Shown here in pieces: positions 9,221-17,536 of a DNA stretch of 64,000 bases. Made by a program: the position numbers and the translations under genes. The notes under the pieces are model-generated. The model saw nothing but the letters and a program-made list of their open reading frames with translations, ran no database searches and was not told the DNA's origin. Location of the stretch: NCBI GenBank assembly GCA_965218555.1, contig OZ244625.1, positions 3,224,001 through 3,288,000 of the forward strand, given 5' to 3'. How positions within the stretch are numbered: position 1 is the first letter of the stretch; each line of letters opens with the position of its first letter. The DNA is from JAPPLB01 sp965218555. GTDB taxonomy: Bacteria > Acidobacteriota > Terriglobia > Bryobacterales > UBA6623.

Positions 9221-9868
9221 TTACAGTTCCTTGATGCGGATGTTGCGGAACTCGATGGGCTCGTTGTGCCCCAGGAACCCGACGTGGCCTGACCTGCGCT
9301 TCAGTCCCGGGTGCTTGGCGATAATCTCCGGGTCGTTCACGTCAGCAAGGTTGACGTTAAGGATGGTGTGTCCGTTGAGAACGACCTTGACCTGCCTGCC
9401 TTTGACAGACACCTCTTGCTGATTCCACTTACCGGTCGGCTTCAGATGGCCGGTCTTCGCCGGAAAGACGTGGTAGAGCGAGCCGTGCTTCTGCCAGGGT
9501 TTGATGTTTCTGTAGCGCTCGCTGGTGTTGTCGATGATTTGCAGTTCCATGCCTTCGTAGGCCAAGCTGCTCTTCTGCATCGGTGAGCGGATGGCGAGAC
9601 CGTTGTTGGAGCCGTCTTCGAGCTTGAACTCGAAGCGTAAGACGAAGTCGGAGTATTCCTTCTCGTGGAACAGGTTGCCGCCGCCTTTGGGCGGGCAGAC
9701 AATCTTGCCCTCTTCGACGAGATAACCATCGCCGGTTTTGCCGATGAGCTTCCAATCGTTGAGGGACTTGCCGTCGAAGATGGGCGTGAAGCCCTCTTCG
9801 TGATGGGCGGCGGTGAGGAATGCCGCGAAGGTAAGCAAAAGGACAACAGCGCGGGTTTTAGGGGTCAT
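9221..9868 (-). CDS. DUF1080 (3-keto-disaccharide hydrolase-type) secreted protein
   Basis: A 215-residue protein with a signal peptide (about residues 1-21, ending near TAAHHEEG) followed by one DUF1080 concanavalin-like jelly roll. Family landmarks are FTPIFDGKSLNDWK, NLFHEKEYSDFVLRFEFKLE, NNGLAIRSP and a C-terminal IEFRNIRIKEL. Members of this fold include 3-keto-glucoside hydrolases; many others are uncharacterised. It probably acts on sugars in the periplasm or outside the cell. It stands alone, with no sugar-oxidising partner next to it. Confidence 0.9.
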   Translation of the reverse strand: MTPKTRAVVLLLTFAAFLTAAHHEEGFTPIFDGKSLNDWKLIGKTGDGYLVEEGKIVCPPKGGGNLFHEKEYSDFVLRFEFKLEDGSNNGLAIRSPMQKSSLAYEGMELQIIDNTSERYRNIKPWQKHGSLYHVFPAKTGHLKPTGKWNQQEVSVKGRQVKVVLNGHTILNVNLADVNDPEIIAKHPGLKRRSGHVGFLGHNEPIEFRNIRIKEL

Positions 9869-10095
9869 CTCATACTCCTCACTGGTCTCCGCAGATTATC
9901 ACCGATTCCGTCTTGACTTCAACTTCGAGCCGTTGAACGGTGGAAAGGCGGGAAGTTCTTGTTGACGCCCGGACGGAGTTCCTGTTAAGACTTACATAAT
10001 TTGGCGAGGGCTATCTGCTAGCGACATCTTCGCGTTTGAGCTGAAAGCGTGCGCTCCGTCGGCGATGGCTTTGTGGGCACTCACATACAAATTCA

Positions 10096-10827
10096 GTGAA
10101 GCTATCGGTTGTTATCCCTGTTTTTAACGAGCGGGACACCGTCGCGGAAATCCTTCGGCGTGTCAACCAAGTTCCCGTTGACAAGGAGTTGATCGTCGTC
10201 GATGATTTCTCGACCGACGGTACGCGTGAGGTGCTTGCCGAGTGTCTCAACGAGCACTCGAACCTAACCGTGTTGCATCATGACCGAAACCGGGGAAAGG
10301 GCTGCGCTCTGCGAACGGGCTTCGCAGAGGCTCGCGGCGAGTATGTGATTGTTCAGGATGCGGACCTCGAGTACGATCCGGAGGACTACTCGAAACTGTT
10401 ACGGCCTCTCGATCGCCATCAGGCCGATGCTGTCTATGGCTCACGGTTCATCACGAGCCAGGAACACCGCGTCCTCTACTTCTGGCATTCGGTTGGCAAT
10501 CAATTCCTCACATTGCTGTCGAACATAATGACTAACCTGAACCTCACCGACGTGGAGACGTGCTACAAGGTTTTTCGCAGGGAGTTGATTCAGGCGATAC
10601 CGCTCGAGGAAGACCGCTTTGGCTTTGACCCGGAGGTGACTTGCAAGTTGGCCAAGGTGGGGGCGCGGATCTACGAAGTGAGCATCGCCTATCATGGACG
10701 CACTTACGCGGAAGGCAAGAAAATCGGCATGAAGGACGGCTTTCGGGCGCTTTGGTGCATGCTGAAGTACCGCATCAAGCCTCTGAAGCCGAAAGCAAAT
10801 TGGGCGCCGAAGGTGGGTTCGGCTTAG
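10096..10827 (+). CDS. family 2 glycosyltransferase, polyprenyl-phosphate-sugar synthase type
   Basis: A 243-residue cytoplasmic GT-A enzyme with GTG start. Landmarks: the N-terminal LSVVIPVFNERDTVAEIL, the nucleotide site VVDDFSTDGT, the metal-binding region VQDADLEYDP, and the acceptor region ETCYKVFRRE. Size and motifs resemble the DPM1/dolichyl-phosphate-mannose synthase group without the membrane tail, so it likely transfers a sugar from an NDP donor to polyprenyl phosphate. The exact sugar cannot be read. It is a single gene between DUF1080 and the gap-pgk operon. Confidence 0.9.
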   Translation: MKLSVVIPVFNERDTVAEILRRVNQVPVDKELIVVDDFSTDGTREVLAECLNEHSNLTVLHHDRNRGKGCALRTGFAEARGEYVIVQDADLEYDPEDYSKLLRPLDRHQADAVYGSRFITSQEHRVLYFWHSVGNQFLTLLSNIMTNLNLTDVETCYKVFRRELIQAIPLEEDRFGFDPEVTCKLAKVGARIYEVSIAYHGRTYAEGKKIGMKDGFRALWCMLKYRIKPLKPKANWAPKVGSA

Positions 10828-10838
10828 GGCGAAAAGGC

Positions 10839-12068
10839 TCAGACAACTGTTCTATGGCTGCGCGAACGCCGCTGACTTCGCACCGATGCTTCTAGCGCTT
10901 CTACACCGGGCAGAGTCTTTCCGGCGAGGAACTCGAGTGATGCGCCGCCGCCGCTGGAGATGTGGGTGATGCTGCCGGCGACTTCGGCGATCTGTATGGC
11001 TTTTTCTGAATCGCCGCCTCCGACAATCGACGTTGCCTCCGACGCGGCGACAGCCTTCGCAACTTCAATCGTTCCTTGCGCGAACCGTTCGATCTCGAAA
11101 GCGCCCATCGGGCCGTTCCAGACGATCATCTTCCCTGCGGCGATCTCGTCGCGGTAAGCGGCGATCGTTTCCGGGCCGATATCGAGCGCCCTCCATCCGT
11201 CGGGGATGGGTAGCCCGACACCGTCGACGGTTCGGGTTGGCGCGGCGGCTGAGAGGTCGGGCGCGACAACATGGTCTTGAGGAAGCAGTAGACAGTCGCC
11301 GGCGGCGTCCAGCAACTCGGCAGCGAGGTCGAGCTTCTCATCCTCGACAAGAGAGTCGCCGACGGGCACGCCCTGGGACTTCAAGAAGGTGTAGGTCATC
11401 GCCCCGCCGATCAGCACACGGTCGGAGATTGCGAGCAGGTTGCGAATGACGTCGATTTTGCCGGAGACCTTCGCCCCGCCGATGATCGAGATATAGGGGT
11501 GGGTCGGTTCACGCACCGCCATCGAAAGATACTTTAGTTCGCTTTCCATCAGCAGGCCGGCGGCCGCTGTGGAGACGTGTTCGACGATGCCTGCGGTGGA
11601 TGCGTGGGCGCGATGGGCGGCTCCGAAAGCGTCGTTGACGTAGGTGTCGCAAAGGCTGGCGAGCGCGCGGGCGAATTCAGGATCGTTCTTCTCTTCGCCG
11701 GTGTGGAAACGCAGGTTTTCAAGCAGAAGAACGTTGCCGGGCGTGAGTGACTGAGCCTGCTGCGCAACTTCACCACCGATGCAGTCGGACGCCATCGCGA
11801 CGTTATTGTCGAGCAGTTCGCCAAGCCGCGCCGCGATGGGCTTGAGACTCATCTTCGGGTTGGGCTTGCCTTTGGGGCGCCCAAGATGCGAGGCGAGAAC
11901 GAGCGTTGCGCCCGCATCAAGCACCGCTCGCACCGTCGGCAGAGCGGCGCGGATTCGTGCGTCGCTGGTGATGGTCATGCCGTCGGCGTCGAGGGGAACA
12001 TTGAAGTCCACTCGCAGTAAGACGCGCTTGCCCCGGAGATCGAGGTCACGGATGGTGCGGTAGGACAT
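10839..12068 (-). CDS. pgk: phosphoglycerate kinase
   Basis: A 409-residue enzyme from the ATG at 12068; the open frame extends further upstream but MSYRTIRDLDLRGKRVLLRV is the expected N-terminus. The substrate-binding RVDFNVPL, the basic patch HLGRPKGKP, the nucleotide-binding IIGGAKVSGKI and the terminal GGGDSEKA and ISSGGGASLEFLAGK loops are all present. It makes ATP from 1,3-bisphosphoglycerate in glycolysis. It lies about 67 bp downstream of gap on the same strand, so the two form a gap-pgk operon. Confidence 0.97.
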   Translation of the reverse strand: MSYRTIRDLDLRGKRVLLRVDFNVPLDADGMTITSDARIRAALPTVRAVLDAGATLVLASHLGRPKGKPNPKMSLKPIAARLGELLDNNVAMASDCIGGEVAQQAQSLTPGNVLLLENLRFHTGEEKNDPEFARALASLCDTYVNDAFGAAHRAHASTAGIVEHVSTAAAGLLMESELKYLSMAVREPTHPYISIIGGAKVSGKIDVIRNLLAISDRVLIGGAMTYTFLKSQGVPVGDSLVEDEKLDLAAELLDAAGDCLLLPQDHVVAPDLSAAAPTRTVDGVGLPIPDGWRALDIGPETIAAYRDEIAAGKMIVWNGPMGAFEIERFAQGTIEVAKAVAASEATSIVGGGDSEKAIQIAEVAGSITHISSGGGASLEFLAGKTLPGVEALEASVRSQRRSRSHRTVV

Positions 12069-12135
12069 CGAGGCGTTGGAGGGTGGGCGTCTGCGAGATC
12101 GAGCGCACGGCATGCCGCGACGCTACTTGCTCGAC

Positions 12136-13146
12136 TCAGGAAGCTCCATTGCCGCCAAGTTTGCGGACCAGATCAACGATACGGTTCGAGTAACCCCATT
12201 CGTTGTCGTACCAGGCGAGAACCTTAACGAGGTTGCCGTCCATGACGCGTGTCATCGAGGCGTCCACGATCGACGAGCGAGGGTCCTGCATAAAGTCGCT
12301 GGAAACAAGGGGCTCTTCGGTGTAGCCGAGGATACTCTCGAGTGCGCCTTCGGCGGCCTCCTTGAGCTTGGCGTTGATCTCTTCTTTCGTCGCAGGCTTG
12401 TCGAGGACGGCGACGAGGTCGACCACCGAGACGTTCGGCGTCGGGACACGCATGGCGAAACCGTCGCACTTTCCTTTGAGCTCCGGTATCACCAGTCCGA
12501 TCGCGGCCGCGGCGCCGGTCTTGGTCGGGATCATATTCAATGCGGCCGCGCGGGCGCGGCGCAGATCACTGTGCGGCAGGTCCAATGTGCGCTGATCGTT
12601 CGTATAGCTGTGGATCGTCGTCATCGTCGCCTTGCTGATGCCAAAGTTTTCATGCAGCACCTTGGCGACCGGCGCCAGACAGTTCGTTGTACAAGAGGCA
12701 TTCGAGATAACGTTGTGCTTTGCGGGGTCGTACTTGTCGTCGTTCACACCGAGAACGAGGGTGATGTCCTCGCCCTTCGCGGGCGCGGAGATGACCACTT
12801 TCCTGACGCCGTCACGGAGGTGCTTCGACGCGTCCTCACGCTTCGTGAAGAGGCCTGTCGATTCGACCACAATCTCAGCGTCGACAGATTTCCAGGGGAT
12901 TTGAGCAGGATCGCGCTCGGCAAAGACTTTCACAAAGTCATCACCAACTTGAATGCCATCCTCGGTGGCCTTTACATCCTGGGACAGATTGCCGAGGACC
13001 GAGTCGTGCTTAAGCAGGTGCGCAAGCGTGTTGTTGTCCGTGATGTCGTTGACAGCGACGATATCAATATCCGACTGACCCATCGAGGAACGAAAAACAT
13101 TCCTTCCGATTCTTCCAAATCCGTTGATGCCGACTTTGACAGCCAT
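12136..13146 (-). CDS. gap: glyceraldehyde-3-phosphate dehydrogenase
   Basis: A 336-residue enzyme from the ATG at 13146 (MAVKVGINGFGRIGRNVFRS). The catalytic cysteine sits in SNASCTTNCLAP, and the Rossmann motif GFGRIG is followed by VAVNDI, whose Asp favours NAD+. The C-terminal half has the usual WYDNEWGYSNR. It converts glyceraldehyde-3-phosphate to 1,3-bisphosphoglycerate, the substrate of the adjacent pgk product. The 159-base frame extension upstream of this ATG has no family similarity and was not used. Confidence 0.97.
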   Translation of the reverse strand: MAVKVGINGFGRIGRNVFRSSMGQSDIDIVAVNDITDNNTLAHLLKHDSVLGNLSQDVKATEDGIQVGDDFVKVFAERDPAQIPWKSVDAEIVVESTGLFTKREDASKHLRDGVRKVVISAPAKGEDITLVLGVNDDKYDPAKHNVISNASCTTNCLAPVAKVLHENFGISKATMTTIHSYTNDQRTLDLPHSDLRRARAAALNMIPTKTGAAAAIGLVIPELKGKCDGFAMRVPTPNVSVVDLVAVLDKPATKEEINAKLKEAAEGALESILGYTEEPLVSSDFMQDPRSSIVDASMTRVMDGNLVKVLAWYDNEWGYSNRIVDLVRKLGGNGAS

Positions 13147-13163
13147 ACCGATTTGCTTCCTTC

Positions 13164-14012
13164 TTAATTGTTTTTTTCTTCGTTCGGGTCTTGGTTGCGC
13201 TTCACTTGCCCACCGATGTTGGCGTAGGTTTCTTTCACTCGAATCACTCTGCCGTCTTGGAGTGTCACGAAAGTTACCTCCCCTGGCGGTATGCCGTAGA
13301 TCCAATCTTCGGTCTCGACGCCGTCCTTGATGTCGCGAACCTTCCGATCAGGCCGGTTTTTAGCCAGGAGAACCATCTCTCGGTCCATACCTTCGATGAC
13401 GGTCTTCTCCTTGATCGCGATTTGAAACTCTTCAGGGAGTTTTTCGATATACAGCTCGGCTGCGGAGCGCTGCTCGAAATCGAGTACCGGCTTGAGCTGG
13501 GCTCGTAGATCATCCGCTTGCATTGACGGAATTTTCTTGTCATAGACCAGCGCGATTTTCGTGCCGCCGGGCGCATGGATTTGCGCGGTGGAACCGAGCG
13601 TTGTGCCGCGAGTGTGTGCTCCGGCGATCTGAACACGGTGCCACCACTTGCGTCCGCCTTTGATGCCATGGTTGAGCTCAATGATCAAACGCGACCCCTT
13701 GAACTCGACCTTGGTAATCTCGACCAGCTCACCGACGCGAGCCGCCGGTCCAAACTTATCGAGAGTCTCGCTCCACTCGTCTTCATCGTGCGAGCCATCG
13801 GCCTGGATGTCGAGCGCCTTCTTGGAAGCCGGGATGAGGATCTTCGCCGTCCCCTGCTCGGACATCATTTCGCGGATGATGTTGGTCCGCTCGGTCGCGT
13901 TGATCTGGGCCTCGGCCCACGGCGCCGAGATCTGCAAGGAACAGATCACGATGAGCGCAACGGACAGCGCGGTCGCAGGGCTCTCTCGATCGATGCTGCT
14001 GCTCAGTCCCAT
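13164..14012 (-). CDS. exported protein of unknown function
   Basis: About 282 residues from the ATG at 14012 (MGLSSSIDRESPATALSVAL), which begins inside the last codons of the CPBP protease gene. A signal peptide ends near SAPWAEAQ. The mature protein is rich in charged residues and beta-strand-like stretches (VGELVEITKVEFKGSRLIIE), with a Lys/Asn-rich end (DPNEEKNN). I do not recognise a named family. Overlap with the upstream gene suggests the two are co-expressed, so a role at the membrane or periplasm is likely. Confidence 0.75.
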   Translation of the reverse strand: MGLSSSIDRESPATALSVALIVICSLQISAPWAEAQINATERTNIIREMMSEQGTAKILIPASKKALDIQADGSHDEDEWSETLDKFGPAARVGELVEITKVEFKGSRLIIELNHGIKGGRKWWHRVQIAGAHTRGTTLGSTAQIHAPGGTKIALVYDKKIPSMQADDLRAQLKPVLDFEQRSAAELYIEKLPEEFQIAIKEKTVIEGMDREMVLLAKNRPDRKVRDIKDGVETEDWIYGIPPGEVTFVTLQDGRVIRVKETYANIGGQVKRNQDPNEEKNN

Positions 14013-14908
14013 AGTCTTGGCTCCGTTTTGCGTTTCGGTGGCAAACAGAGGACGATCCCGATCACGATAGGGATCGCCAGGCTGGTAAGCAAGCTCGCCT
14101 CCGGTCCGTAAGGGCCGCCACTCCACAGAGCGGGGCCTGAGGACATGAGCGTGACGTCCATCAACTTGATTCTAAGCCCACTGAGACTGACACCGGTGGC
14201 AACCAGAGTAAAGTTCCATCCGAAATGAACTCCGATCGGGGTCATGAGGGAGCGGCGGCGAACCAGCAGGAAGCCGAACAGGCAACCGAAAAGCGCGGTG
14301 TTGACCAGGCCGACCTTGGACGCGCCCGGGTTGCCCGCGTGGAGAAGTCCAAACAGCACGGACGTTCCGATAACGGCGATCCAGGGGTTTGTCGCACGGA
14401 TGAGTAGTTGCAGGCAGAAGCCGCGAAAGAGCAGCTCTTCCGAGGAGGCGCCGAGAAACAGAATCACGCAGGCATAGATCCATCCGGGGGCCCAGATCAC
14501 TTCTTCGGCGCCGGCCGTCGGGGGTGTGCCGGGGTCCACGACGATCCAACCCAGAGTCCACAGCGTACCGACGACGGCGAGCGCAATCGCTGTCCCCCCC
14601 AGTGTTCCTGTGATGAGTTCGGTCAGGCCACGAGCCGAGCAAGAGAATCCGAGTGTTTCCCAGGAGCTTGCCCGATCCAAAAGTACAAAAACGGTATGCG
14701 CAACCACGACCGAAGGCGCCAGCGAGACCACGGAGAGAACCAGTGCGTTCTCGACCCATGATTGACCCTGCAGAAGCCAAATCGTGAGAAACCACAGCAC
14801 GACAGAAAGGACGGCAAAGGCAGTTGCCTGACCCACAGCCAAAAGGCGTCGCCGAATAGGGCTAACGGGAATGTCGAGCGGATCGTGACTGGGCGGTTCC
14901 GGGAGCAT
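14003..14908 (-). CDS. CPBP-family intramembrane metalloprotease
   Basis: A 301-residue protein with about eight hydrophobic segments. The C-terminal half has the family's conserved blocks: SSEELLFRGFCLQLL (EExxxR), VLFGLLHAGNPG (FxxxH) and PIGVHFGWNF (HxxxN/W). CPBP (CAAX protease and bacteriocin-processing) proteins are intramembrane glutamate/metal proteases or abortive-infection-related proteins. It lies 17 bp downstream of the TlpA-like gene and overlaps the exported unknown, forming a three-gene minus-strand operon. Confidence 0.9.
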   Translation of the reverse strand: MLPEPPSHDPLDIPVSPIRRRLLAVGQATAFAVLSVVLWFLTIWLLQGQSWVENALVLSVVSLAPSVVVAHTVFVLLDRASSWETLGFSCSARGLTELITGTLGGTAIALAVVGTLWTLGWIVVDPGTPPTAGAEEVIWAPGWIYACVILFLGASSEELLFRGFCLQLLIRATNPWIAVIGTSVLFGLLHAGNPGASKVGLVNTALFGCLFGFLLVRRRSLMTPIGVHFGWNFTLVATGVSLSGLRIKLMDVTLMSSGPALWSGGPYGPEASLLTSLAIPIVIGIVLCLPPKRKTEPRLWD

Positions 14909-14925
14909 CGGGATGGGGGGATGGA

Positions 14926-15438
14926 CTAGTTCTTCGCGGTGCAGCCGGGGCGGTAGTCGTCGACGTATTCACCGGGCTCGAAGAGCTTGAGTTTGGACAA
15001 GCCGGCGGCGTTGGCCAGTGCCGAGGCCATTGTCTCGAACTCGGCCCGATCCCACGCAACTGAGACGTGCGCGATCCGTCTGCTCTTGTCGATCAGAAAA
15101 GTCGCCGGTACCGTCTCGATGCCATAGGCTTCTGAAACCGGAAAGCCCTCCTCCTCAGGGTCAAAGAGTTGTGGTAGTCGTATCTCGAATTCCTTGTTGA
15201 ACGACTTGGTATGGACGGGCGGATCCTGGGAGATCGTCCACACGCGGGCAATGCCGGTGAGCTTGTACGCTAGCCGATTGATAAAATGGAGGCTCGATTG
15301 GCAGGTGGGACAGGAAATCTTAAAAAACGTGAGCCATAGCAGCCCGGCGGCCCTCAAATTGGACATCGAATGGCCGCGGCCCTGCGCATCGGGGAGGCTG
15401 AAATCGGGCGCGACCGAACCGGCCTGAAGAACGGGCAT
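14926..15438 (-). CDS. TlpA/peroxiredoxin-like thioredoxin-fold protein
   Basis: About 170 residues from the ATG at 15438 (MPVLQAGSVAPDFSLPDAQG). It is an AhpC/TSA-redoxin fold: the APDFSL strand, then FFKISCPTCQSSL with a CPTC active site, and VPATFLIDKSRRI containing the cis-Pro. No signal peptide is visible from this start. It is expected to act as a thiol oxidoreductase or peroxidase. The open frame runs upstream into the broken OmpA gene; that part is not similar to redoxins. It heads the CPBP operon. Confidence 0.85.
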   Translation of the reverse strand: MPVLQAGSVAPDFSLPDAQGRGHSMSNLRAAGLLWLTFFKISCPTCQSSLHFINRLAYKLTGIARVWTISQDPPVHTKSFNKEFEIRLPQLFDPEEEGFPVSEAYGIETVPATFLIDKSRRIAHVSVAWDRAEFETMASALANAAGLSKLKLFEPGEYVDDYRPGCTAKN

Positions 15439-15470
15439 GGAAAACGTCCGCAGTTCCGGACCCTGTAAGT

Positions 15471-15933
15471 TTACTGCCCGTTGGCAGAAGGTCGGGGAGC
15501 GCCCATCCATGTATGAGCGTATTCCTCGATCTCGACACGACGATTCATCCAACGTCCTTCACTGAGGTTGTTGTTGGCGATGGGGCTTTGCTCGCCGTGA
15601 GTCTCAATGGTTATCTGGCTTTCCTGTGCTCCGTACTTCACAAGGAAATCGCGGACGGTCTCTGCCCGATTACGGCTTAGCGTCATGTTGTATCTGTCGG
15701 GCCCGATATGATCTGCGTGTCCCGACAGCTTGACACGATAGTCGGAGTGCTGTTTCAGCAGCTCCGCCAAGCGCAATAAGCTGGGGTAGCCATCGGTCAA
15801 GACCGCGGCTGTTGAAATCAAAGTCGATCTCCTCCCAGTCGCTCTTCTTTTGAGTCGTGTTGAGTCCTTGACCGAATAGCAGCGCTGTCGAAAGCCAAGC
15901 TACGCCACAAGACAGCAGCAGCCTCTTGCGCAT
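15471..15933 (-). pseudogene. OmpA-domain lipoprotein/porin-like gene with frameshift
   Basis: The 5' part (ATG at 15933) encodes a signal peptide (MRKRLLLSCGVAWLSTALLF) and runs to DWEEIDFDFNS; at about 15805-15815 the frame switches. The second frame (stop at 15471) continues the family sequence AAVLTDGYPSLLRLAELLKQ, then VKLSGHADHIGPDRYN and SRNRAETVRDFL, which is an OmpA-like peptidoglycan-binding domain. One intact protein would have contained both halves. The break is a single-base-type indel with no obvious slippery site, so it is either a real mutation or an assembly error. Confidence 0.8.
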
Positions 15934-16057
15934 TGCTGTTGCCTTGGAGCTACCTCTCCAGACCAGAGAAGGCTTCATGGGTAGGAACCACACGTTTTGT
16001 TTACGCTGCCTTGGCATATGTTTTCCCACGCCCCATTACAAGAACCACACTGAGAAA

Positions 16058-16591
16058 ATGCAGCTGAAGAGGGTAACAATTGATCAACTCTTCCGCCCGA
16101 TGTTACCATTCACAGCGAGACAGCCGCAAGAAGAACTCGGTACGTGTGTGCTTGACCACGAGGCGACAAGTACACAAATATCGTTCTGCCGGGCGGCGCC
16201 GATTATGGGATCGGCGACCTCGGGAATCGATCAGGCGCTCTGGGAAATTAGCGGAAAGTGCTCGGTCAACCGGTCTTTCGGCTGCAGACTGGTGCTGTGG
16301 AATATCGTGGCAAGCGCGTTCACTATCACGCCCGAGCCCAAACGGATGAGGATGTGGCGGCTCTGTCCCGGTCGGGGGCGGAGTTTGACGTTACGTCATT
16401 GAAGAGCGGAACCCCCGACTATTACGAATGGCTCGAGACGAATCAGTTCATCAAGCTCGGAGGGACAGATCGAGCTGCTTCGTCACGGCTTGGGAGAAGA
16501 TATCGATAATGGCATCGACTTCCATGCGAAGAAGGGTCCGGCGGTGGTGTCGTATTCCTGCCGCGGGTTGGTGAGCAGCCTACTTGCCTGA
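16058..16591 (+). pseudogene. decayed enolase-superfamily (mandelate racemase/galactonate dehydratase-like) gene
   Basis: Three frames each carry a piece of one protein. SGIDQALWEISGK (about 16220-16257) is the family's conserved helix; VEYRGKRVHYHARAQTDEDV (about 16299-16358) matches the next segment; LLRHGLGEDIDNGIDFHAK (about 16474-16530) matches the metal-ligand strand (family form GIDFHG) of galactonate-dehydratase-type enzymes. A stop follows at 16589-16591, so the C-terminal third is missing. At least two frameshifts separate the pieces. The ATG at 16058 is only a possible original start. The gene is dead. Confidence 0.7.
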
Positions 16592-16602
16592 GGGATGGGA
16601 AC

Positions 16603-17445
16603 GTGCCGAAGGTCTTAACGCAGGAACAAGTTGAGCGGTATCGGGAAGAAGGTTATCTTTCACCGATACCGGTTCTTTCCGACAACGAAGTGCGGCGTTA
16701 TCGCGCCGCATACGAAGAACTGGAAGCGGCCTTCGGCGGAAGGCCGAAAGCGACGGACCTTTCGCTCACACACATGCATTTCCCCTGGTCTTGGGATCTG
16801 ATTCATCACCCCCGCGTCCTCGATGCCGTAGAGGACATCCTTGGGCCTGACATCGTTTGCTGGGCGTCTTCGATCTTCCCAAAGCAGCCACTCGATCCGG
16901 GATTTATTTCGTTTCATCAGGACGGCACCTACTGGGGCCTGAACTCGATGGACGTCACGACATCTTGGGTTGCGCTGACGGAGAGCACTCCAAAGAACGG
17001 TTGCATGCGCGTCGTTCCCAGTTCGCACAAAGAGCCGGTACATCCGCACAAGGAAACGTGGGCCAAGGATAACCTGTTGAGCCGTGGTCAGGAGATTCAG
17101 GTCGAAGTAAAAGAAGAGGATGTCGTGGATATCGTGCTCAACCCGGGTGAGATGTCGCTGCATCACGTCAACATCATTCATGGCTCGAACGCGAATCACT
17201 CTGACGGCAAGCGGATCGGGTTCGCGCCACGCTACATCCGACCTGCTGTGGAGCAAGTGCAGATCGCGAATCGTCAGCCGGCAGTGCTGGTTCGAGGACG
17301 AGACAACTATGGTCATTACGACCTGATTGATGATCGTCCCGAAGGAGGGCCGCTGGACGTGATTGTTGAGCGTCATCTGACAGCGGCGCGGCAGCATCTA
17401 CAAGAGTTGACGAGCACAAAAGCCGCGACGGAAGTGGGGGGATAA
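16603..17445 (+). CDS. phytanoyl-CoA dioxygenase (PhyH) family protein
   Basis: A 280-residue Fe(II)/2-oxoglutarate-dependent oxygenase. The facial triad is visible: HxD in FISFHQDGTYWG (about residue 105), and the distal His in IIHGSNANHSD (about 195), followed by the 2-oxoglutarate-binding Arg in GFAPRYIRP. Starts at a GTG. The substrate is unknown; bacterial members hydroxylate small metabolites, lipids or phosphonates. It sits immediately before a sodium:solute symporter, suggesting uptake and oxidation of one compound. Confidence 0.9.
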   Translation: MPKVLTQEQVERYREEGYLSPIPVLSDNEVRRYRAAYEELEAAFGGRPKATDLSLTHMHFPWSWDLIHHPRVLDAVEDILGPDIVCWASSIFPKQPLDPGFISFHQDGTYWGLNSMDVTTSWVALTESTPKNGCMRVVPSSHKEPVHPHKETWAKDNLLSRGQEIQVEVKEEDVVDIVLNPGEMSLHHVNIIHGSNANHSDGKRIGFAPRYIRPAVEQVQIANRQPAVLVRGRDNYGHYDLIDDRPEGGPLDVIVERHLTAARQHLQELTSTKAATEVGG

Positions 17446-17536
17446 CTGGACGTTTTCGGTGGTGTTCCAGCACGAAAAAGGGCTGACTGTCACCAGACTC
17501 ATCCTCGCAAACCGCTTCCTGTTTTTCATTCCCTGG

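Noticed and set aside
12076..13167. 363-residue plus-strand open frame opposite gap
   Set aside because: Lies antisense to a perfectly conserved gap gene; its His/Arg/Asp-rich translation is the usual shadow of a GC-rich gene.
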